Shown here piece after piece: positions 44,319 through 53,130 of a stretch of 64,000 bases of DNA (the first letter of the stretch is position 1; each line of letters begins with the position of its first letter). This DNA comes from Chromatiaceae bacterium. GTDB taxonomy: Bacteria > Pseudomonadota > Gammaproteobacteria > Chromatiales > Chromatiaceae. Below the pieces are notes generated by a model, which saw only the letters and a program-made list of their open reading frames with translations, did not search any database and was not told the DNA's origin. Both the position numbers and the translations under genes were made by a program. Location of the stretch: contig JACKMX010000008.1 of the NCBI GenBank assembly GCA_024235175.1, positions 62,001-126,000 on the forward strand. Reading direction: 5' to 3'.

Positions 44319-44996
44319 ATGGGTGGTATTCCTGAGCTCTTTATTTTTGATTGGGACGGAACCCTGATGGATTCCGAGGCTCGTATCGTAGCCTGCATGC
44401 AAGCTGCGGCTGCGGATCTGAAGTTACAGATTCCAGATACAGATAATGCCAGAGATATCATAGGGTTGGGACTGCGAGAGGCAGTATTGAAGCTGTTCCC
44501 GGAGCTGCAGGAGGAGTCTACGAATGAGATGGTCGAACGTTATCGTCACCACTTCCTGCGGGAGAACCAAACGCCGTCCACCCTCTTCCCAGGTGCGGCT
44601 GAGACAATCAGAGAACTGGCGGATAGGGGGTATCTGCTCGCAGTTGCAACCGGTAAAGGGAGGCAAGGCCTCGATTTGGCACTGGAATCCACCGGTCTGT
44701 CCCACTGTTTTCATACTACGCGATGTGCTGATGAAACCTTTTCAAAACCGCATCCGGAGATGCTGCTTCAGATACTGGACCAGCTCGCTGTATCGCCGGA
44801 CAGTGCGCTCATGGTAGGTGATACCGAATACGATCTGCAGATGGCAAAGAATGCACGTATCAAGGGGGTGGCTGTCAGCTATGGGGTACATCCCCTGGCC
44901 AAACTGATGGAGTATGATCCACTGATCTGTCTGCATGATATTCGTGAGCTGTGCAGTCGTCTGGATGAGATTGTGATGAATTGGAATGCTTCCTAA
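44319..44996 (+). CDS. HAD-superfamily hydrolase, phosphoglycolate-phosphatase-like
   Basis: The protein (225 aa) has the HAD motifs FDWDGTLMDS (Asp nucleophile), VATGKGR, KPHPEM and VGDTEYDLQMAKNA. The cap is a small helical one as in the Gph/PGPase group. The substrate is not readable. The gene follows rluC, a common order (rluC-HAD-sppA). An upstream ATG at 44295 would add eight residues. Confidence 0.88.
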   Translation: MGGIPELFIFDWDGTLMDSEARIVACMQAAAADLKLQIPDTDNARDIIGLGLREAVLKLFPELQEESTNEMVERYRHHFLRENQTPSTLFPGAAETIRELADRGYLLAVATGKGRQGLDLALESTGLSHCFHTTRCADETFSKPHPEMLLQILDQLAVSPDSALMVGDTEYDLQMAKNARIKGVAVSYGVHPLAKLMEYDPLICLHDIRELCSRLDEIVMNWNAS

Positions 44997-45060
44997 CCGG
45001 AACGCTTGCTCTATTAATATTTGAGAATTACGAATTATATTCGTTAAAACGGTATGTTAT

Positions 45061-46050
45061 ATGCTTTTTAAGAGAAATAAGATTAATGATGGCTCGACCG
45101 TCGGTCAGGCTGATCGGTGGGAGCGTGAACTGTTGAGGGAACTGGCCACAGCATCTCTCAAGGAGCAGCGTAAAGCTCGCCGCTGGAGTATTTTTTTCAA
45201 GCTGCTGGGATTCGCCTATCTGACCGTACTGCTGGCGTTATGGCTTCCAGAGAAGCTTCCCGATTCCGCTCTCAAACCTGGCAGCAAACACACTGCAGTA
45301 ATTGAGATTAAAGGCGTTATTGCATCCGACAGCGAAGCCAGCGCCGATAGAATAATCGGCAGTTTACGCAAGGCTTTCGAGGACGGCGGAACAAAGGGTG
45401 TGATTCTGCGTATCAACAGTCCGGGAGGCAGTCCCGTTCAGGCAGGGTATGTCAACGATGAGATAAACCGATTGAAAAAAAAGTATAAGGATATACCTGT
45501 TTACGCCGTGGTGACCGATCTTTGCGCCTCCGGCGGTTACTATATTGCTGTAGCGGCAGACAAAATTTACGTTGACAAGGCAAGTGTTGTAGGTTCAATC
45601 GGAGTGTTGATGAATGGCTTCGGTTTTGTCGGGAGCATGGAGAAGCTGGGCGTGGAGCGCCGTCTTTTAACAGCCGGCGAAAACAAAGCGGTTTTTGATC
45701 CCTTTTCTCCAGTTAAGCCTAACGATGTGGTTCACATGAAAAAGATGCTCGATCGGATCCATAACCAGTTTATCGATATTGTAAAGTCGGGTCGGGGTGA
45801 GCGCCTGAAGGAGAGTGAGGAGATATTCAGCGGACTTTTCTGGACCGGGGAGGAGAGTATTGAACTCGGACTTGCTGATGGTCTCGGTAGCAGCAGCTAT
45901 GTTGCTCGAGAGATCATCGGTGCGGAGGAGATCGTTGATTTTACCTCCAGTGAGGATCTGCTTGAACGATTTGCCAAACGGCTGGGTGCAGGTGTAGCCT
46001 CAGGCTTGGCCAGAATTATTGCTGCCGGGACTGCACCGGTGCTGCATTAG
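45061..46050 (+). CDS. sppA: Signal peptide peptidase SppA, short (S49) form
   Basis: This inner-membrane serine protease (329 aa) degrades cleaved signal peptides. A transmembrane segment lies at about 42-59. The Ser nucleophile is in LCASGGYY at about 156-163, and the Lys base is the conserved one some 50 residues later. The ILRINSPGGSPVQAGYVNDEI block identifies family S49. There is no clear ribosome-binding site before the ATG. Confidence 0.9.
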   Translation: MLFKRNKINDGSTVGQADRWERELLRELATASLKEQRKARRWSIFFKLLGFAYLTVLLALWLPEKLPDSALKPGSKHTAVIEIKGVIASDSEASADRIIGSLRKAFEDGGTKGVILRINSPGGSPVQAGYVNDEINRLKKKYKDIPVYAVVTDLCASGGYYIAVAADKIYVDKASVVGSIGVLMNGFGFVGSMEKLGVERRLLTAGENKAVFDPFSPVKPNDVVHMKKMLDRIHNQFIDIVKSGRGERLKESEEIFSGLFWTGEESIELGLADGLGSSSYVAREIIGAEEIVDFTSSEDLLERFAKRLGAGVASGLARIIAAGTAPVLH

Positions 46051-46098
46051 CTCCATTTTGTTGTCACCAACACCCTATTTGTCCGGAGTTGAAAACCT

Positions 46099-46755
46099 AT
46101 GTTGAGAAACAGGTTTCTGTCTGGGTTGATCTTACTTTTCTGTTCCCGGTCAGCCATGAGCCTCGAAGTTGGTATAACCCGCGATATCAGCGAGTTTGTG
46201 GTGAAACATGCCGGGCAAGAGATAACCATAGTCAGAAACCAGGACACGGAAGCGATGATCACCCCGGATTTTGCGAGAACTTCACGGCCGTGCCCTCCAT
46301 TTTGCGCCCAACCGATCGAAGTTGCGGCCGGAGTCAAAACCATTGGTGAGATTGAACTGATCCAATTTATGCAGACGCAGCTGAAGGATGGTTCCGGTAT
46401 TCTTGTCGATGCCCGAACCCCAGACTGGCATGCCCGCGGTACAATTCCCGGATCGATTAACATCCCATTTAACCATTTGAACATTGCCCAGGGCGCAGAC
46501 GATCTGACACTTGGTGAATCTCTGGCGATGCTTGGGGTCATCTGGCAATCTGAGGCTTGGGATTTCAGTAATGCCAAGACAGTGGTTCTCTGGTGCAATG
46601 GACCCTGGTGTGGCCAGTCTCCGACGGCCATTCAGGGTATATTGAGTCTCGGTTATCCCCCGGAGAAAATACTCTATTATCGCGGTGGATTGCAGTTATG
46701 GTTGGTATTCGGACTACCGGTTGTCTATCCTGACGGGAGGCTCAGAGAGGAGTGA
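46099..46755 (+). CDS. Secreted rhodanese-domain protein
   Basis: The 218-aa protein has an N-terminal signal peptide ending around AMS (residues 19-21). A short domain holds RPCPPFC (Cys65, Cys69), and a rhodanese domain follows with VDARTPDWHARGTIPGSINIPF and the active-site loop WCNGPWCGQSPTA (Cys166, with Cys171 close by). It may handle periplasmic sulfane sulfur or thiol redox reactions. It is convergent with epd, two bases apart. Confidence 0.85.
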   Translation: MLRNRFLSGLILLFCSRSAMSLEVGITRDISEFVVKHAGQEITIVRNQDTEAMITPDFARTSRPCPPFCAQPIEVAAGVKTIGEIELIQFMQTQLKDGSGILVDARTPDWHARGTIPGSINIPFNHLNIAQGADDLTLGESLAMLGVIWQSEAWDFSNAKTVVLWCNGPWCGQSPTAIQGILSLGYPPEKILYYRGGLQLWLVFGLPVVYPDGRLREE

Positions 46756-46757
46756 AC

Positions 46758-47771
46758 TTAGGCTTCCATCATCGCAATGGCTGTGTCGAGCATTCGGTTT
46801 GCGTAGCCCCATTCATTGTCGAACCAGGTGACTACCTTGACCATGTAATGGTTACAGACTGCTGTTTGATTGGCGTCCACAATGGATGAATTGGGGCTGT
46901 GGTTGAAATCAACCGAGACCAACAGTTCACTGCTGAATCCGAGAACTTTCCCCGGATAGAGCAGTGAGGCGCTCCTTAGCGCATTATTCACTTCTTCTCT
47001 GCTGCAAGATTTTGCCACCTTTGCGGTCAAATCCATCATAGAGACATTTATCGTGGGCACGCGAATTGCCTGGGCCGTCACCTTTCCGGTCAGTTCCGGG
47101 AGAATCCGCTCTATACCTTTTGCCAGTCCGGTTTCAACCGGAATAATCGATTGCAATGCAGAGCGGGTTTTTCGCAGATCCTTGTCATAGGCATCGATGA
47201 CTGGTTGATCGTGCATGGCTGAATGGATGGTGGTGATCATCGCGCATTCGATACCAAAGTACTGTTCCAGCGTATCGAGCACCGGAATTATACCGTTGGT
47301 GGTACAGGATGCATTGGAAACAATCTGCTCTTCCCCGGTGAGCTGTTGGTGGTTGACGCCAAAGACGATGGTGGCGTCCACATCGGCCTCGGCAGGGTGT
47401 GAGAAGAGTACTTTTTTAGCACCGCTGAATAAGTGTGACCAGGCGTCGGATCTGCTCTTCAATACACCGGTGCACTCCATCACCAAATCTACACCGAGCG
47501 CTTTCCAGGGAAGTCGTGATGGGTCGGGTTCGGTAAAAACCGCAATTTGCTCTCCGTTGACCACCAGATTACTCATTTCTGTGTTTACTTCGGCAGAAAA
47601 TCTCCCGTGAGTGGTGTCGTATTTGGTCAGATGAGCGATTTTCTCCAGGTCGGCAAGTTCATTGATGGCGACAATTCGCAATTTTGAATGAAAGTACTCG
47701 GATTCGAAAAGTGCACGAAGGATACAGCGTCCGATTCGCCCATAGCCATTTATTGCAACGTTAAATTTCAT
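46758..47771 (-). CDS. epd: Erythrose-4-phosphate dehydrogenase
   Basis: This GAPDH-family enzyme (337 aa) oxidises erythrose 4-phosphate for pyridoxal phosphate synthesis. Features typical of Epd rather than GapA are AINELADLEKIAHLTKYDTTHGRF and HSAMHDQPVIDAYDKDLRKTRSALQS. The catalytic Cys156 is in NASCTTNG, where the final Cys of the family motif is replaced by Gly160; His183 is the second catalytic residue. Together with pdxJ it gives this window two steps of vitamin B6 synthesis. Confidence 0.9.
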   Translation of the reverse strand: MKFNVAINGYGRIGRCILRALFESEYFHSKLRIVAINELADLEKIAHLTKYDTTHGRFSAEVNTEMSNLVVNGEQIAVFTEPDPSRLPWKALGVDLVMECTGVLKSRSDAWSHLFSGAKKVLFSHPAEADVDATIVFGVNHQQLTGEEQIVSNASCTTNGIIPVLDTLEQYFGIECAMITTIHSAMHDQPVIDAYDKDLRKTRSALQSIIPVETGLAKGIERILPELTGKVTAQAIRVPTINVSMMDLTAKVAKSCSREEVNNALRSASLLYPGKVLGFSSELLVSVDFNHSPNSSIVDANQTAVCNHYMVKVVTWFDNEWGYANRMLDTAIAMMEA

Positions 47772-47902
47772 ACATGTTTGAGGAAAGGCTGTGTCTACTG
47801 GAGAGGATTGGTCATTTACCTTAAAAGGATTTCGGGTTTTGAAAAGGACGCTGGATTGGTCTCACCCAGAAAAATGCTTCGGTGAGCAATCTGGCAAAAT
47901 TT

Positions 47903-47922
47903 AAGCTATTGATAAATAGCTT
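47903..47922. promoter_or_regulatory. Dyad between epd and elbB
   Basis: AAGCTATT and AATAGCTT form an exact 8-base inverted repeat around GATA in the 256-base gap between these two divergent genes. It may be an operator or a leader hairpin of elbB. No other signal is clear in the gap. Confidence 0.4.
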
Positions 47923-48027
47923 GAAAAGCCATCAACCAGCACGGTTATGCTAAACTTTCTGCGGCTGATTCTAACATGACCCAGAGAAGCTGGGGTGCAT
48001 GAATTAAAGAGAGAGGAGAGATGAAAA

Positions 48028-48684
48028 ATGAAACACAAGCAGGTGGCTGTGGTGCTTTCCGGATCCGGTGTCTACGATGGAAGCGAAATTCATGAAGCGG
48101 TTTTGACGTTGCTGGCGATCGACCAGCAGGGAGCAACGTATCAGTGCTTTGCACCCGATATTATGCAACACCATGTGATAAATCATCTCACCGGAGAAGC
48201 GTCCGATGAAGCCAGAAACGTCCTCGTGGAGTCTGCGCGCCTGGCCCGAGGGAACATTAAGCCCCTGTCTGATTTTGATGCGGATAAATTTGATGCCATT
48301 ATTTTTCCTGGAGGGTTTGGCGCCGCAAAAAATCTGTCGTCCTTTGCCTTTGAAGGCGCCGATTGCTCGGTGGATGGTGGCGTGGATTCTGCAGTAAAAG
48401 CCATGTTAAACAAGGGCAAACCTATCGGAGCACTCTGCATCTCACCGGCAGTTTTGGCAAGAATTGTTCCTGGCGCGAAAGTTACAATAGGTGAGGATGA
48501 AGCGACCGCAAGTGCCATAGAGTCAATGGGCGGCAGGCACCAGCGCAGTGGCCACGGAGCGGTCGTGGTGGACGAAGCGCATAATCTGGTCACCTCCCCC
48601 TGTTATATGTTGGAGGCGACGGTGAGTCAGATTGCAGACGACGCGGCAAAAACTGTGGCAGCGCTCCTTGAACGTACCAAATGA
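48028..48684 (+). CDS. elbB: Glyoxalase ElbB (DJ-1/PfpI superfamily)
   Basis: The protein (218 aa) has the ElbB N-terminus VAVVLSGSGVYDGSEIHEA, the FPGGFGAAKNLSSFA loop and Cys137 in the nucleophile elbow GALCISPAVLA. E. coli ElbB has weak glyoxalase activity and was linked to isoprenoid output. A GAGAGGAGAG ribosome-binding stretch precedes the ATG. Confidence 0.93.
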   Translation: MKHKQVAVVLSGSGVYDGSEIHEAVLTLLAIDQQGATYQCFAPDIMQHHVINHLTGEASDEARNVLVESARLARGNIKPLSDFDADKFDAIIFPGGFGAAKNLSSFAFEGADCSVDGGVDSAVKAMLNKGKPIGALCISPAVLARIVPGAKVTIGEDEATASAIESMGGRHQRSGHGAVVVDEAHNLVTSPCYMLEATVSQIADDAAKTVAALLERTK

Positions 48685-48780
48685 GTTATCGGATGGTAGC
48701 TTTTGCGTAGCTGATATTACTTGGACCTGGTGTACAATCGCTCAATCAGTTTCATTCGATGTGATGGAGTATTTAAAGGA

Positions 48781-51177
48781 ATGATTCACTTTTCGTCTGT
48801 CATGCGCCTGTTGGTCGGCTTGTTTGCCTTGTCTTTTCTGCTCTCCTGCGGAGGCAACAAGGAGGATCGCAAGTCCAAATACTTTGAGCGGGGCATGGAA
48901 CTGTACGAACAAGGTAATTACCTCAAGGCGCGCCTGGAATTCAAGAATGTTCTGCAGATCGATCCAAATGATGCAGAAGGCTATTACATGTTTGGTCAGA
49001 TTGAGGAGCATGAACAGGATTGGCGCAAGGCCTATGCGCTATTCACCCGCGTGATTGAGCTCAATCCGTCACATTCCGGTGCGCTGGTCCATTTGGGCCG
49101 GTTGTATGCTTTGAGCGGCGAGCCCGGGAAGGCGCTGGAATCCGCCGCAACCGTATTAAAAAACGATCCGGACAATATTGGTGCTCTGGTGTTGAAGGGT
49201 CTGGCTAACGCCAGGCTGGGAAAGAAGGATGTGGCGATCCGCGAAGCGCAAAGCGCGGTCGATATCGATCCCGGCAACGCAGATGCAATTTCATTGCTGT
49301 CAGCGCTTTATGCTGACAGGGGTGATGTCGATGGCGCTATAGGGCTGGCTCGGGCAGGAATAGAGAAGCAACCAAAGGCGCTTTCACTCTATATTCTTCT
49401 GGCCAGGCTGTATGAGAAGAACGGCAACACTGAGGGCGTGATTGAAGCTTTGGGGAGAATGATCGAACTGAAGCCGAATGAATTGACGGGATATCTGCGT
49501 CTGGCGGCCTATCATATAACCAAAGGTAATAAAGCTGAAGGTGAAAAGGTTCTCAGGCAGGCAATTACAGCGATTTCGGATAGTACTGAAGCCAAGCTGG
49601 CGCTTATTCAATTCCTCGAAAATGAGGGTGCGGATGGTCAGGATGTGGAACAGTTAAAGGCGTTCATCACAGATTCTCCGGATGTATATGAGCTGCAAAT
49701 CCACCTCGCGAAAATTTACACAAAGCGCAAGGATAACGAGGGGGCAAAAAAAATCTATAGGCAGATCATCGATAAGGCCGGGAATTCACCGGACACTGAA
49801 AACGCCAGGACCCTTCTGGCTGGGCTTCTCGTATCCGAGAAGAATAACGATGCAGCAATGGTTTTGATTGAAGAGGTTCTGAAGGAGAATCCGAAACAGA
49901 AGGAAGCTCTGCTTCTGCGGGCGGCCCTCTCACTCGATGGCAAGGAGCCGGACAAGGGAATAGCTGATTTGCGTACTCTGCTCAAAGACGATCCCGGCTA
50001 CGTCAAGGCTCACCGCCTTAAGGCGAGAGCCCATTTGTTGAAGCATGAGACTGCGCTTGCGCGGCAGAGTCTGGAAAACGCCATCCAGGCGAGTCCACAG
50101 GAAGCAGCTGCAAACATTGAGCTGGTGCAGTTGCTGGTGAATACAGGAGAATTGGACGATGCGGTGACCGTGTTGGGGCAGATGTCGCGCTTCGCTCCTG
50201 ACAACCTTGCGATAAATCAGACAATTGCCCAGATCCGAGCCAAGCAGCAACAGTGGGATGAGGTGACGAAAATTTCAGAATGGATGCGTGATACGGCGCC
50301 AAATAACCCTCTCGGATACTACTATCAGGGTATGGCACTGCAGGGTGCTAACAGATTGGACGAGAGCGTGCAGGCTTTTGAGCAGGCATTAAAGCTTAAT
50401 CCGGACGCAACAGAGCCGCTGATCGATATGTCGCGCAGCCTCCTTTTGATGGGTAAAGCCGATCAGGCCCTGGAGCGTATCGAGCAGGTGGTGAATCGCA
50501 ATCCGAAACATTTTCTGGCAAAGAATCTGCAGGGGGAGGTGTTGTTGGGTCTAAAGCGTTATGCTGACGCGGAAGCTGCCTTTAATGCTGTGCTGCAGAT
50601 AAATCCCAATTGGGATGTTCCTTATAAGAACCTGGCCAAGACATATATCGTTCAGGGTAACATTACCGAAGCCATTGATGTGATTCGGAATGGATTCAAG
50701 ATAACCCAGGATCCGCTGCTTGGGCTGGAGCTGGCTACACATCTCGATCGTTCAGGTGAGCGTGAGCTCGCCGCAGGAATCTACAAAGTACTCCTGGAAC
50801 GTTTTCCGAATCTGACTGCAGCGGCCAACAACTATGCGATGCTGTTGACCAGGGGTTCACCAAGCCAGGAGGATCTGAATAAGGCTGCACGCCTGGTACA
50901 GCAGTTCGAGCTTTCGGAAAATGCAGTGTATCTGGATACGCTTGGTTGGGTGACTTTAAAACAGGGTAAGTTGGAAAAGGCGATAGATATTCTGAAGAAG
51001 GCGGTAAAAGGAAGTGAGGACAATCCTGAAATCAGATATCATTTGGGTGCCGCCTATTACGAAGCAGGCCATAAGGAGGAGGCAAGGAAGGAGTTGGAGA
51101 TTTCGCTTGCGTCCGGTGTCACTTTCGACGGGATGGAGAGGGCCCGGCAACTTCTGGTACAAATGGATAAGGGCTGA
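48781..51177 (+). CDS. TPR-repeat lipoprotein (PrsT-like)
   Basis: The protein (798 aa) has a lipoprotein signal (LFALSFLLSC, Cys near residue 23) followed by roughly 20 tetratricopeptide repeats, many with the A-x4-Y or N-P-x pattern. It resembles the TPR lipoprotein PrsT found near XrtA/PEP-CTERM exopolysaccharide loci and may scaffold envelope complexes. The ATG at 48781 and one at 48802 are both possible; the first has GGAG eleven bases before it. No exosortase or polysaccharide gene is in this window. Confidence 0.8.
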   Translation: MIHFSSVMRLLVGLFALSFLLSCGGNKEDRKSKYFERGMELYEQGNYLKARLEFKNVLQIDPNDAEGYYMFGQIEEHEQDWRKAYALFTRVIELNPSHSGALVHLGRLYALSGEPGKALESAATVLKNDPDNIGALVLKGLANARLGKKDVAIREAQSAVDIDPGNADAISLLSALYADRGDVDGAIGLARAGIEKQPKALSLYILLARLYEKNGNTEGVIEALGRMIELKPNELTGYLRLAAYHITKGNKAEGEKVLRQAITAISDSTEAKLALIQFLENEGADGQDVEQLKAFITDSPDVYELQIHLAKIYTKRKDNEGAKKIYRQIIDKAGNSPDTENARTLLAGLLVSEKNNDAAMVLIEEVLKENPKQKEALLLRAALSLDGKEPDKGIADLRTLLKDDPGYVKAHRLKARAHLLKHETALARQSLENAIQASPQEAAANIELVQLLVNTGELDDAVTVLGQMSRFAPDNLAINQTIAQIRAKQQQWDEVTKISEWMRDTAPNNPLGYYYQGMALQGANRLDESVQAFEQALKLNPDATEPLIDMSRSLLLMGKADQALERIEQVVNRNPKHFLAKNLQGEVLLGLKRYADAEAAFNAVLQINPNWDVPYKNLAKTYIVQGNITEAIDVIRNGFKITQDPLLGLELATHLDRSGERELAAGIYKVLLERFPNLTAAANNYAMLLTRGSPSQEDLNKAARLVQQFELSENAVYLDTLGWVTLKQGKLEKAIDILKKAVKGSEDNPEIRYHLGAAYYEAGHKEEARKELEISLASGVTFDGMERARQLLVQMDKG

Positions 51178-51336
51178 ACCTAGGGCCTGTTGACACTATG
51201 CTCAAGGTGCCTTGCCCTGTGAAAAAAAATAGCCGTCCTCGATGGATATCCATGTCGTGTCAGCAGACCCTAAACAATTCAGTTTCTGTTGCTTGGAAAA
51301 GAGGCATTGATTATCGATCGATATTTGGCTATCTTT

Positions 51337-51365
51337 TTGATAATTAAGTTAAAATTAAATAGTAA
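51337..51365 (+). promoter_or_regulatory. Possible promoter of the ExeA-like gene
   Basis: TTGATA at 51337-51342 and TAGTAA at 51360-51365, 17 bases apart, lie in an AT-rich stretch about 100 bases before the start. The rest of the 288-base gap shows no gene. Confidence 0.35.
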
Positions 51366-51465
51366 GGAAATTCGAAAAATTGCCGCTATCTCTAATGCGG
51401 GTCAAAGATTCGTAATCAGGCAATCATCGATAACAGTAACAACTACTTCAAGGTAACTGGCAAGG

Positions 51466-52407
51466 ATGTACGAAGCGTTTTACGGCTTTACAGAAAAACC
51501 CTTCACTTTACTCCCAGATCCAGCATTTTTATATTTAGGGGATAAGCACAGCACCGCTTATTCAATGCTGGAGTACGGTTTGGTGAATCAAGCCGGTTTT
51601 ACTGTGATTACCGGTGAGGTTGGCAGCGGGAAAACAACTTTGATTCGGCATCTTCTCGACCAGATGCACGACGATGTTACCGTTGGACTGGTGAGTAATA
51701 CGCACCGCGAAATGGGCGAATTGCTGCAATGGGTTTTGTTAGCGTTTGGACAGGAGTACAGGGAAACGAATCGTGTTGCGCTGTTCGACAGGTTCAGCCA
51801 GTTTTTGATCGACCAATACGCCAAGAACAGTCGAACTGTTTTGATCATCGATGAAGCACAGAATCTGCATCCACAGGTACTGGAAGAGTTGCGAATGTTG
51901 TCCAACGTAAATGCGGACAAGGATCAGATACTGCAGTTGATTCTGGTTGGTCAGCCTCAGCTGCTGGGCCTGCTCAAGCGTCCGGAGCTGTTACAGTTTC
52001 GCCAAAGAGTATCAGTCGACTATCACCTGTCTGCCCTGGATGAAGCCGAGGTGCACGGCTATATTTTACACCGCACTCGCCAGGCAGGTCGCGACAGAGC
52101 GGTATTCACCAAAGATGCCGTACACCTTATCTACCGTGCAAGCAAGGGCATCCCTCGGATCATAAATGTGATCTGCGATACTGCGCTGGTATACGGTTTT
52201 GCCGACAACAAGCTTCGTATCACCCCCGAGCTGGTGCGGAGTGTTCTGGAGGATAAGAGCAAATCTGGATTCATCTCCTACGATGATGATAACGACGACC
52301 AATCGTACACAGCACAGGAACCGGAGCAGGAGCAGCGCAGAAAAGTGGCTGAATTCAATAAGGATATGGCAAAGCAACTTTTTTCGAAGCTCAGTAACAC
52401 CAAATAG
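51466..52407 (+). CDS. ExeA-like AAA ATPase
   Basis: The 313-aa protein starts MYEAFYGFTEKPFTLLPDP, the hallmark of the ExeA/GspA-type ATPases. Walker A is GEVGSGKTT at about 45-53 and Walker B VLIIDEAQ at about 124-131. The C-terminus after about 265 is acidic and low-complexity. Relatives couple ATP use to outer-membrane secretion or to PEP-CTERM/exopolysaccharide systems; no peptidoglycan-binding domain or membrane helix is seen here. It follows the TPR lipoprotein, often its partner. Confidence 0.87.
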   Translation: MYEAFYGFTEKPFTLLPDPAFLYLGDKHSTAYSMLEYGLVNQAGFTVITGEVGSGKTTLIRHLLDQMHDDVTVGLVSNTHREMGELLQWVLLAFGQEYRETNRVALFDRFSQFLIDQYAKNSRTVLIIDEAQNLHPQVLEELRMLSNVNADKDQILQLILVGQPQLLGLLKRPELLQFRQRVSVDYHLSALDEAEVHGYILHRTRQAGRDRAVFTKDAVHLIYRASKGIPRIINVICDTALVYGFADNKLRITPELVRSVLEDKSKSGFISYDDDNDDQSYTAQEPEQEQRRKVAEFNKDMAKQLFSKLSNTK

Positions 52408-52449
52408 TCAGTCCTATATTGAAAATCTGCCATAAGCATTTACCGACAC

Positions 52450-53130
52450 TTAATCTGTGTCGGCTGCCTCGTCTGTTACTTCCTGACTATTCGGTTCTTG
52501 TGAGTCATCGATTTCCGAAGCCTGGGATTCGACAGAATTAAGAGGCGTGATTTGGATCAGCATACCCATCAACGGATGGTCTATGTAGTGAAGCTCCCTG
52601 CTGCGCATTCGACGGTGTTCGTTGAAGCGAAAAGTCTGAAATCCTCCCGGTAGCCTGTCTGCGCCTGCAGGCGTTCCGCGCAATATCAGATTTAGGTCGG
52701 CATGAAGGTAGCGGCTGACACTGATTTTCACCATGCCTTCAATCAGCGGAGTACCAGGAGCAATCTCCCGTTCGGACTTGAGATAGAAAGATCGCGCAGA
52801 ATTCTGGCTATATACCGGTTGTCGCCATGCAGTGTGAATTACCGGGATCAACCCCTCTTGAGAGTTTTTCAGTGCCTGCTCGGCACCGCTAAGTCGCCAG
52901 CTGCCGGTAGGGACGAGGGAGTAGTTTTCCGTGCGTTCGCTTTCCCATCCCAGCTCTCCAGATGCGACTGGCCAGATTTCACCGGTCGCGCCGGGCGACT
53001 TGTTTCTGGTGAAAAGGACAACTTCAATTGAATACCAGGGAGCAAGCCCGGAATTTCCCTGCGCTGAGCAAATCTGAGGGATAAACGACAACCAGAACAG
53101 GATGGCAACAAGCGGCTTGTTGATTTTCAT
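52450..53130 (-). CDS. CsiV-family protein
   Basis: The protein (226 aa) has a signal peptide ending at CSA (residue 23) and the CsiV pattern YSIEVVLFTRN, VSRYLHADLNL, RFNEHRRMRSRELHYIDHPLMGMLIQ. In Vibrio, CsiV responds to D-amino acids and binds peptidoglycan; the family is regularly next to mfd, as here. The C-terminal 40 residues are acidic. It is convergent with the ExeA-like gene. Confidence 0.88.
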   Translation of the reverse strand: MKINKPLVAILFWLSFIPQICSAQGNSGLAPWYSIEVVLFTRNKSPGATGEIWPVASGELGWESERTENYSLVPTGSWRLSGAEQALKNSQEGLIPVIHTAWRQPVYSQNSARSFYLKSEREIAPGTPLIEGMVKISVSRYLHADLNLILRGTPAGADRLPGGFQTFRFNEHRRMRSRELHYIDHPLMGMLIQITPLNSVESQASEIDDSQEPNSQEVTDEAADTD

